In this document: positions 18,000 to 24,248 of the stretch, piece after piece
How the letters are laid out: each line of letters begins with the position of its first letter
Position numbering within the stretch: position 1 is the stretch's first letter
From: JAUIAI01 sp050633665
GTDB lineage: Bacteria; Pseudomonadota; Gammaproteobacteria; Burkholderiales; Burkholderiaceae_E
DNA: 64,000 bases
Assembly (NCBI GenBank): GCA_050633665.1
Contig: JBOEGY010000009.1
Location: forward strand, 124,001 to 188,000
Direction: 5' to 3'
Program-made: the position numbers and the translations under genes
Notes under the pieces: generated by a model
Told to the model about the DNA's origin: nothing
Database searches by the model: none
The model's input: the letters and a program-made list of their open reading frames with translations, nothing else

Positions 18000-19045
18000 T
18001 ACAACAAGCCAATGGGCTGGGTAGACGCATTCGCGCCCAGGCGCAGGATTTCGGCGTCTACAAAACGGGCAATTTGAGTATCAGAGAAGGTGACTGAAAT
18101 CTCAAAGGAATCTTCAGCCGCTTTTGAGGCGTTCGCTGTCGCGAGATACGTCAAAGAGTGGTCAATCACTATGGTTTTGTGATGCATACGACCAGAGGCA
18201 CCAGTCAGCGCGCCCGGATAATAGCGAGCATCGACTCCGCCGTCGCGCAACTGCGGTACCGCATTCCAGAACTGGGCCCCCTGATCGGCGTCAACAATAC
18301 CGGCGACATCAACCCCACGGTTGGCGGCCGCAACAAGCGCGTTAACGATACGGGTATCAGCAGTCATCGTGAAGTAGGCGAAACGGATTCGCTCGCGCGC
18401 CCCGGTAATTGCCACGATAGCTTCATCGATAGCCTCTCCGCCAGCTCCGGCAGCCAGACTCCCGAAACGGCCAGCCGACCCCTGGAACGCAAACCTGACT
18501 GTTGCATCCCGGAAGTCGCCATCCCAGATCGCGTCAAAGAGCGTCGCCACCGCATCAACCACGTTCGGAGACGAAATCTTGACGGCCCAATTGAGATGCT
18601 TATCAATGCTGCCAGGCGCCAGGTTTGCCGAGGTCAAAAACAAGACCCTGTCAGTCTCACCATGAGCGAGAATCAGATTGACATGCTGAAGCGCACCGCC
18701 GACGACATCGGCGCGCACTTCGATGCCAGCCCTGCTAAGCGCTGCGAAGCACTGGCGGTTTGACTCTCGATCCCCGCCTGGATCCCAGATCTGATCAGGC
18801 GATAACGGATCGGCCTCGGTCAAATACCGACTTTCAACAAAGACTCGTGCGCGGCGCTCTCGCACAGCCCGGAGATCCGCCAGCGCCATAACAATTCCCC
18901 GATCCGCCATTTGTTGGCTGGCGATATCGTAGTGCGCTTGCCGGCTAAGAATGGCTTCCAGCTGCTGACGCAAATCATCTGTCGCTCCTCGGGCAGGCGG
19001 GGTAAGAAACACTTCGACGAGACCGTTTTGTGACAAGACACTCAT
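17999..19045 (-). CDS. Phospholipase-D-like protein with one intact and one degenerate HKD site
   Basis: A 348-residue two-lobed PLD-superfamily protein. The C-terminal motif is complete: His288, Lys290 and Asp295 in MHHKTIVIDHSL, followed by ATANAS. In the N-terminal lobe the matching place reads QHVNLILAHGE, so the Lys and Asp of the HxKxxxxD motif are missing, while the downstream TSANLAPGS is kept. Family members cleave phosphodiesters in nucleic acids or phospholipids, and nuclease types can work as dimers with one motif per chain. No signal peptide is seen. It lies between the papain-like peptidase (2 bases away) and the EEP gene (1-base overlap). Confidence 0.87.
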   Translation of the reverse strand: MSVLSQNGLVEVFLTPPARGATDDLRQQLEAILSRQAHYDIASQQMADRGIVMALADLRAVRERRARVFVESRYLTEADPLSPDQIWDPGGDRESNRQCFAALSRAGIEVRADVVGGALQHVNLILAHGETDRVLFLTSANLAPGSIDKHLNWAVKISSPNVVDAVATLFDAIWDGDFRDATVRFAFQGSAGRFGSLAAGAGGEAIDEAIVAITGARERIRFAYFTMTADTRIVNALVAAANRGVDVAGIVDADQGAQFWNAVPQLRDGGVDARYYPGALTGASGRMHHKTIVIDHSLTYLATANASKAAEDSFEISVTFSDTQIARFVDAEILRLGANASTQPIGLL

Positions 19046-19047
19046 GA

Positions 19048-19821
19048 CTAACTCCCCTCGTCGGCCGGCTTTCGTACTGATCGCCGAGGCCTTTTCTGCC
19101 GCACAACCGGGATGCAGGTTTCGGCATCGTCCCAGAGTGCTCTGACACTTTCCAGGCTTAGTATTCCATTGCCCTGAACACCCCAGTCTTTGCCAAAAGA
19201 ATTCCGGAAAACAAAAAACGAAGCCCGTTCGTCCAGCGTTCCGTCATCAGCGCGCACGATCTTGACGCTGTTCAACAGAACACAGTGCTTGCCGATTCTG
19301 GAACCAGTTGGCGTGGCAACGCCATCGATAGTCGGTTTTTGCATGTCGCGGTACCAACGGCAACCGAAAACGGCAGGCCCTCGGTAGCCCACAGCAACAA
19401 TGAGATCTTGAATATCAAACGCCCAACGATATTCATCGATATAACCCAGTGATGCCACAGCTTTTGCACCGGCAAGCACCGATGTCCCCTCTGCAAAAGG
19501 GGCTGCCCCCGGGTAAGCGCCGCCGCGAAAGCGATCATGACGTTGCGCCGCAAAGTAGACCGACTCCCGGGCAAACTTCGCCGACAAGCCCAGAACCTCT
19601 ACTGGCCGGGCGGCGAGCTCGTGAGCCCAGGCAAATCCCACACAAGATCCTTCAAAACCCTGATCCAGCCAGAGATTGCAACGCCAGGTATAAGAACGCG
19701 GGACGGTATGGCTGGACGGTTCGGCCAGGTCCGCTATCGAATAACTTCGGGAGCGGGGGTCTTTCTCGTCGATACGATCCATCCGCGGATCTTCCGTCTT
19801 ACTGCCGTCGCGCAAAAGCAC
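19048..19821 (-). CDS. Papain-like (C1 family) cysteine peptidase
   Basis: A 257-residue protein with the papain catalytic set: Gln54 of the oxyanion hole in DQGFEGSC, nucleophile Cys60 in GSCVGFAWA, His179 in IGKHCVLLNS and Asn207 in FRNSFGKDWG. The domain is short, and there is no signal or propeptide, so it probably works in the cytoplasm. The C-terminus is basic (RQKRPRRSVRK). Numbering uses GTG 19821, 6 bases after the upstream stop; ATG 19782 is an alternative start that keeps the whole catalytic domain. Bacterial C1 peptidases beside nuclease and PLD genes are unusual. The target is unknown. Confidence 0.85.
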   Translation of the reverse strand: MLLRDGSKTEDPRMDRIDEKDPRSRSYSIADLAEPSSHTVPRSYTWRCNLWLDQGFEGSCVGFAWAHELAARPVEVLGLSAKFARESVYFAAQRHDRFRGGAYPGAAPFAEGTSVLAGAKAVASLGYIDEYRWAFDIQDLIVAVGYRGPAVFGCRWYRDMQKPTIDGVATPTGSRIGKHCVLLNSVKIVRADDGTLDERASFFVFRNSFGKDWGVQGNGILSLESVRALWDDAETCIPVVRQKRPRRSVRKPADEGS

Positions 19822-19827
19822 GATGCT

Positions 19828-20376
19828 TCATCCGGTAATTGGTTCAGAGGAGCCTCCCCACCAACCAAGCGCTCGACCCGCTCGGTCCAACCAGCGTAGA
19901 CCATCCGCAGCAGCGCGCATGACAGCCTCACCGAAGTCCCAGCCAAAAGCATCGAAAATGTCGCCAAGTCCATCGAGAATTGATATCAGGCCGTTCAGAA
20001 TTTTGTCGACCCATTCGCCCAAATCGAATGACTGAATCGGCTCGTCGTCGCGCGGAAAAGTACCAGGCGCTAATTCGTTTGCGTTGTTCTCTGCCCGTGC
20101 GATTGCCTGCGTAAACCCTCGCGCCAGTTCATCTCTGGTGAAAAGCAACTGGTGCTCGATTTCGTTGCGTTGCTCAGCTGTCATTTGTGCAGCCACAGGC
20201 GACTCGCTATCGCGAACTTGTCTATAAGAGTCTGCGATACCGCCGTAGACCTTACCGTAAGTGTTAATCAACTTATGTCGGAATTCGACCAGTCGTCTAA
20301 CCTGTTCGGCCTTGCTTTGGCTATCCCGGGGCGGAACAAACAAAGCATCGTTAATCGGACGTAAAGTGGTTGGCAT
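19828..20376 (-). CDS. Unknown protein heading the peptidase/PLD/EEP operon
   Basis: A 182-residue protein that I do not recognise. The start is well supported by AGGAGG 9 bases before the ATG. The N-terminal half is charged and helical (residues 20-110, rich in Glu, Arg and Gln). Residues 116-175 form amphipathic hydrophobic helices rich in Leu, Ile, Trp and Gly (VDKILNGLISILDGLGDIFD, then GLRWLDRAGRALGWWGG), which could insert in or lie on a membrane. It is the first gene of the operon, so it may be the sensor, regulator or membrane-active component. This is inference only. Confidence 0.75.
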   Translation of the reverse strand: MPTTLRPINDALFVPPRDSQSKAEQVRRLVEFRHKLINTYGKVYGGIADSYRQVRDSESPVAAQMTAEQRNEIEHQLLFTRDELARGFTQAIARAENNANELAPGTFPRDDEPIQSFDLGEWVDKILNGLISILDGLGDIFDAFGWDFGEAVMRAAADGLRWLDRAGRALGWWGGSSEPITG

Positions 20377-20528
20377 GAGAATTCACCTCCTAGCGAGAAG
20401 AACAAAATGACCGGCTATATAACGTCTCGTCGTTGTCGCAGTTATTCAATCAATTCGCAGGATGCTAAACAACCGGCGATGCAATTTTCTGAATTTTCAG
20501 TTTGAGACGTTCTCGTTTCAGGCGCATT

Positions 20529-20544
20529 GATGTTTATCAACATC
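20529..20544. promoter_or_regulatory. Inverted repeat, possible operator
   Basis: GATGTT and AACATC form perfect 6-bp arms around TATC. The site lies in the 240-base gap between the OmpA-like gene and the start of the peptidase/PLD/EEP operon, about 150 bases upstream of that operon. A regulator is not identified. Confidence 0.3.
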
Positions 20545-20561
20545 TAGATATTCTCCACACG

Positions 20562-20590
20562 AAAAATTCCCCTCAGTTGAGGGGAAAAAG
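20562..20590 (-). terminator. Rho-independent terminator of the OmpA-like lipoprotein gene
   Basis: Read on the minus strand, TTCCCCTC and GAGGGGAA form an 8-bp stem with a 4-base loop, followed by TTTTTC. It starts about 30 bases after the stop codon of the OmpA-like gene, in the correct orientation. Confidence 0.8.
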
Positions 20591-20618
20591 GGGTGGTTCT
20601 ATTTGCTGCCAGCTTGGG

Positions 20619-21524
20619 CTAACGCCTTCGCGTCATGTCGCTCTGTTTTTCTGACAAAACGATTTCTACCCGTCGATTCTGTTGCCGTCCGACCGCATCA
20701 TCGTTGGAGGCAACCGGGAAGGCCTCGCCCAACCCCCGAGTCGAAATTCGATTCGGCGCGATGCCTTGTCGAATCAGGCTTTGCCGAACCGATTCCGCCC
20801 GCCGCTGAGACAACTCGAGATTAGCTCGTTCGGATCCACTGGAATCAGTAAAGCCTTCAATTAGCGCTCTTGCCGCCTGCTCTGCATTTAGAAGTTCGGC
20901 TATGCGCTCGATTTTGCGAGTGGCTCCTGACTTCAGAGTCGAGCTACCGGATTCGAACAGAACACCATCAAGCGTGATCACCATACCGCGATCAGTTTCC
21001 CTGGCTTTCAGCTCTCTCATTTGGTCAGCCAGTGCGCGCGCCCTGAGGTTCGCCCTGGCAGCAACTTGTTTGGCGGCAGCAGCCTCAGCCTTCAGCGAGG
21101 CATTGGCACGCTCGGTATTGCGACGTTGGGCATCAGCTTTAATGGCTTCACGCTCCTTGCTGGCGATCAATAAACGCGAACGCTCCGCGCCAGAAGTGTC
21201 GATTTGATCCTGCAAGAGCCGCCGCTTTGCAACAGCGCTTGCGGTTTCGGCCTTGCTCTGCGCCAGGTCGGCGAGGTAGTCAACCTGCTCTTTGTCCGCC
21301 CCGCCCTGCCATGCCGCTCTGGCGCGGTCGAAGGAAGTTCGGGCCTCAGTTACCTGACCTCCTGCCGCCTGTTCGACGCCTGGAATGTTCTGCATTGACT
21401 GAAATGCATCTTCTGCATCTACATACTTTTGGTTGACTGGTGGAGTCGTGGAGCAGGCAGCAGCGCTCAGTGCCGCAGCGGCGATAAACAGGAGACTCGA
21501 TATTCGTGACTTTTTGCCTTTCAT
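20619..21524 (-). CDS. OmpA-family lipoprotein with DUF4398-like N-terminal region
   Basis: A 301-residue lipoprotein. The signal sequence ends in SAAAC, with the lipidated Cys at residue 24. Residues 35-190 are a long Ala/Lys/Glu/Arg-rich helix of the DUF4398 type, likely a coiled coil across the periplasm. Residues 195-295 form an OmpA C-terminal peptidoglycan-binding domain (LFESGSSTLKSGA, GFTDSSGSERANLELSQRRA, GLGEAFPVASN). It would be anchored in the outer membrane and hold murein. It follows a smaller DUF4398-like lipoprotein gene 18 bases upstream, so the two form an operon that ends at a clear terminator. Confidence 0.9.
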   Translation of the reverse strand: MKGKKSRISSLLFIAAAALSAAACSTTPPVNQKYVDAEDAFQSMQNIPGVEQAAGGQVTEARTSFDRARAAWQGGADKEQVDYLADLAQSKAETASAVAKRRLLQDQIDTSGAERSRLLIASKEREAIKADAQRRNTERANASLKAEAAAAKQVAARANLRARALADQMRELKARETDRGMVITLDGVLFESGSSTLKSGATRKIERIAELLNAEQAARALIEGFTDSSGSERANLELSQRRAESVRQSLIRQGIAPNRISTRGLGEAFPVASNDDAVGRQQNRRVEIVLSEKQSDMTRRR

Positions 21525-21542
21525 GGGTTTCTCCTGGAATGA

Positions 21543-21908
21543 TTAGTTGCGTAGTGCTTCGCGAAGACTGGAAAGACTGGATTCGATCTCCGCAGCGGAA
21601 GCTTCGGTTCTGGCCAGCTCCGCTTCAGCCTGCGCTTGTTCTGCCTTGGCTTTGGCCATCTCCGCGAGGCGCTTGGCTTTTGCAAACTCCTCTTGTTCAA
21701 CCGATGCTTCTGCTGATTGCAACAAATCCCGGGCTTGCGCAAACACCGCCCCGGCGTCAGCAGAAGCGCCGGCCTGCGCGGCAATGTCTAGCGAGGTCTT
21801 TGCTGCCGCAATTTCTGCGTTCGGCTTTGGTACGCTGGAGCACGCTGCGACCCCGACAACAAATACCGTGGCCGCGAGAACCATTCCGAACTTGTTTGAA
21901 TCCATCAT
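21543..21908 (-). CDS. DUF4398-like lipoprotein
   Basis: A 121-residue lipoprotein. After MMDSNKFGMVLAATVFVVGV comes the lipobox VAAC, then a long helical region rich in Ala, Glu, Lys and Gln with heptad-like spacing. It matches the helical part of the next gene's product (both have AxAKxxAE-type repeats), as expected for DUF4398 proteins. I start at ATG 21908, with AGGAG about 10 bases upstream; ATG 21905 is equally possible, and the longer upstream reading lacks a signal. It is the first gene of the pair with the OmpA-like lipoprotein and probably works with it in the periplasm. The exact function is unknown. Confidence 0.85.
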   Translation of the reverse strand: MMDSNKFGMVLAATVFVVGVAACSSVPKPNAEIAAAKTSLDIAAQAGASADAGAVFAQARDLLQSAEASVEQEEFAKAKRLAEMAKAKAEQAQAEAELARTEASAAEIESSLSSLREALRN

Positions 21909-22024
21909 TTGCTTTGATCTCCTATTCCTATTCGTAAGCTCGCAGTAGCCGTCAAGAGAATCGAATGACACTGGCTATGCAATACAAGCATTACGGCAAG
22001 TTCTATACCCGGCATCAAGCCGGA

Positions 22025-22240
22025 TCAGTCTTGTTTTCGAACCGGATCTTTGGTTGTTTTTTCCGGAGTCTTGGGCGGCTGTTCCGCGTTGCCACTGGTG
22101 TTGTACCGGTCAGTGTCAACCCGGGCGCTGTTCGCGTCCTGACTGGCTATTTTCCCAATTGCCAATTGATCGGGCGGACCGGAACCTTTAGTTTTTCGAG
22201 ATTGTTTTTTCACCTGCTTGCCATGCTTTTGGCTGATCAT
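22025..22240 (-). CDS. Small hydrophilic protein, unknown
   Basis: A 71-residue, strongly polar, Lys/Gln/Pro-rich reading frame (starts MISQKHGKQVKKQSRKTKG). It has a good ribosome site (AGAAGGAC about 8 bases before ATG) and sits between stress-type lipoprotein genes on the same strand. The composition suggests an intrinsically disordered protein. No family is recognised, and it could be a chance reading frame. Confidence 0.4.
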   Translation of the reverse strand: MISQKHGKQVKKQSRKTKGSGPPDQLAIGKIASQDANSARVDTDRYNTSGNAEQPPKTPEKTTKDPVRKQD

Positions 22241-22367
22241 CGTCTTAAGTCCTTCTGGCTTGAATAGACTGTCAGGTCACCTATTGCTGTCGCCGCCGAT
22301 CTGCCGCGACTCGAGCGAGGGCGAATCAACGGCAGTCACAGGCAACAGGCTGAAGGGTGTTATTCGC

Positions 22368-22508
22368 CTAGTTCTGCTTTGTTTTCTCAGCGGCTTTTTC
22401 CAGCTTCTTGCCGCCGACCTGAACGTCTTCACCCAGCCCTTCAATCGTGTTGCAGGCAGCCGCGCCGACGATCACAAGCGCAGCAAGCGACCATTTAAGT
22501 AAGTTCAT
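22368..22508 (-). CDS. ecnB: Entericidin A/B family lipoprotein
   Basis: A 46-residue lipoprotein with the entericidin plan: MNLLKWSLAALVIVGAAAC supplies a signal peptide with lipobox GAAAC (Cys19), followed by NTIEGLGEDVQVGGKKLEKA, the typical entericidin core, and a short polar tail. AGAAAGG directly precedes the ATG. Entericidin B is a small stress-induced (stationary-phase) membrane-active lipoprotein; its antidote relative EcnA is not seen next to it. The gene is close to other envelope lipoprotein genes on the same strand. Confidence 0.9.
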   Translation of the reverse strand: MNLLKWSLAALVIVGAAACNTIEGLGEDVQVGGKKLEKAAEKTKQN

Positions 22509-22624
22509 CCTTTCTCCCGGTTGAGTCAATTAGCTTTCAGAGGCATTACCTGAACTTTCGGTAAAGTCTCTGGGGAGTCACTCGGGAGGGGGCAAGAGCC
22601 ATGCCCGTCGCAGCACGGCCGTCG

Positions 22625-22647
22625 GGGTACGGCTTCCGGCCATACCC
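22625..22647. other. Strong hairpin downstream of the patatin gene
   Basis: GGGTACGGC and GCCATACCC form a 9-bp stem (one G-T wobble) with a 5-base loop. It lies 22 bases beyond the patatin stop codon. There is no T-tract on either strand, so it is not a classical terminator. It may stabilise the 3' end of the message. Confidence 0.4.
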
Positions 22648-22668
22648 GCGCAGGCTCAATTTTCAACC

Positions 22669-23619
22669 CTAGCCGTTCAGGCTCGGATTGTTCGCCTCGA
22701 ATTCCTTGACCGCTTTTGCCGTACGTTCGTAGCCAATATCAATCAGCTCCTGGGCCCGATGGAACTCAAAAAAGCTACAGGTATTGCTGGGGATATGCAC
22801 CACGATCTCAGGCATGCTGGAAGCCAGTCGAAAGTCGGTAATACTCGCCTGCATTGTTTCCATTGTCCGTAAGGCAAGGTCTGAAAACCCAAGCTCAATG
22901 CTCTCTTTCGGGTCTGAGGCCGGCCAGAATTTCTCAATGAATTGAGCAACCGCATCGCCATAAGAAGCAACGATTGATTCGTCCGGGCCGGTCGCGCCAG
23001 ATGCATTGGTCGGGTTTGCCGGCTTGACCGCCTCGCTTGAAGGTGACCGCGCGGCATCGTACCGGCCATTGAGATTAACGGCTACCGTGAGCCGGGTTGA
23101 CATATGCAGCGTGGGAGCAACCGGCAACGGATTGAGCACGCTGCCGTCAACGAGTAAACGGCCATCACTCTCGACGGGTGCAAACAGCGTGGGCACGGCG
23201 ATCGAAGCCCGAATCGCCTTGAACAGGGAACCCCTGGTGAGCCAGACTTCTCGTCCGGCGCCGGCATGGGTCAGATCTGTTGCAACAGCGGTAAAACTGA
23301 CTGGCAGGTTTTCTATCTGGTGGTCGCCAATGAGCTCAGTCAACACCTTGATGATGCGCTCCCCTTTTAGCAGGGAACCACCGCCAAAGGCCGGGTCGAG
23401 CAAACGGAAGATATCGCTGCGCTGCAGCTTGGTTACCCACTCTGAGTAAACCGACAACTGACCGGCAGCATGAATACCGCCAATCAGCGCCCCGATTGAA
23501 CTGCCGGCGATGTTGTCGATCTGGTAGCCATGCTCTTGCAGATAGCGAATGACCCCGATATGGCTAAGACCGCGTGCACCGCCACTGCCTAAAACCAATG
23601 AAGTCGTCTTGGTTTTCAT
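22669..23619 (-). CDS. Patatin-like phospholipase (RssA-type)
   Basis: A 316-residue serine lipid hydrolase of the patatin family. The glycine-rich oxyanion loop GSGGARG is at residue 11, nucleophile Ser41 lies in GSSIG, and the Asp of the catalytic dyad is in DGSVLNPLP near residue 160. A poorly conserved Ser/Pro/Ala-rich insert (about residues 190-215) is followed by a helical tail. There is no signal peptide, so it acts in the cytoplasm or at the inner membrane, releasing fatty acids from lipids. It starts 5 bases after the stop of the HD-domain gene, which makes it the last gene of a metH-HD-patatin operon. Confidence 0.9.
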   Translation of the reverse strand: MKTKTTSLVLGSGGARGLSHIGVIRYLQEHGYQIDNIAGSSIGALIGGIHAAGQLSVYSEWVTKLQRSDIFRLLDPAFGGGSLLKGERIIKVLTELIGDHQIENLPVSFTAVATDLTHAGAGREVWLTRGSLFKAIRASIAVPTLFAPVESDGRLLVDGSVLNPLPVAPTLHMSTRLTVAVNLNGRYDAARSPSSEAVKPANPTNASGATGPDESIVASYGDAVAQFIEKFWPASDPKESIELGFSDLALRTMETMQASITDFRLASSMPEIVVHIPSNTCSFFEFHRAQELIDIGYERTAKAVKEFEANNPSLNG

Positions 23620-23624
23620 TCAGT

Positions 23625-24212
23625 TTATTGCCCAGCTCCGTCCAGCACCGCTTTGTAAACGGATCTTTTGGGTTCTGCCATGAGTCGCCTCACCATAGGC
23701 TCAAATGTGGTGATCGGCTCGCATTCACCGGCCGGGTCAAATGCCGCGTTATCGTATAAGTCAATGAACTCCGCAGTTCGGTCATAGTGTTCGTGACCGT
23801 TGAACTGGTCGCGCATGTTGCGATCCAGGCCAATGAAGTGAAAGAAGTTATAGCCTTGAAAAACGCCGTGGTTTTGGACCATCCATAGATTTGCATCGCT
23901 TACGAAGGGCTTGAGAATCGCCGCGGCAACATCCGGATGATTAAACGTGCCCAGTGTGTCGCCAATGTCGTGCAAGAGTGCGCAAACGACGTACTCTTCA
24001 TCGCGACCGTCCTTCAATGCCAAGGTGGCAGTCTGTAGCGAATGGGTATAGCGATCAACCGGAAAACCACCAAAGTCACCGTCAAGCAATTTCAGGTGGG
24101 CCAGCACCCGGTCAGGTAACGTAGCCACCATGCTCATGGCTTGCGGAACAATCTTGTCCCAGTCGTCCTGGGTGCTGGCATCCATCCGCGTAAAACTTGC
24201 CCGATCATTCAT
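23625..24212 (-). CDS. HD-domain protein, PhnZ-like or phosphohydrolase
   Basis: A 195-residue HD-superfamily protein. Metal ligands are suggested by His57 (in RYTHSLQTA), His81-Asp82 (in ALLHDIGD), and further His residues in NHPDVAAAIL, NHGVFQGYNFFHF and GHEHYDR. The order, and the later DNAAFDP, resemble the small HD enzymes related to PhnZ and TmpB, which are diiron oxygenases acting on organophosphonates. A nucleotide phosphohydrolase is also possible. AAGGAGA precedes the ATG by 6 bases. It is placed 36 bases after metH and just before a patatin gene, so co-transcription is likely, but a link to methionine synthesis is not obvious. Confidence 0.75.
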   Translation of the reverse strand: MNDRASFTRMDASTQDDWDKIVPQAMSMVATLPDRVLAHLKLLDGDFGGFPVDRYTHSLQTATLALKDGRDEEYVVCALLHDIGDTLGTFNHPDVAAAILKPFVSDANLWMVQNHGVFQGYNFFHFIGLDRNMRDQFNGHEHYDRTAEFIDLYDNAAFDPAGECEPITTFEPMVRRLMAEPKRSVYKAVLDGAGQ

Positions 24213-24248
24213 GAGATGTCTCCTTTGTTGGTGTTAGTCCCTTCGCGC

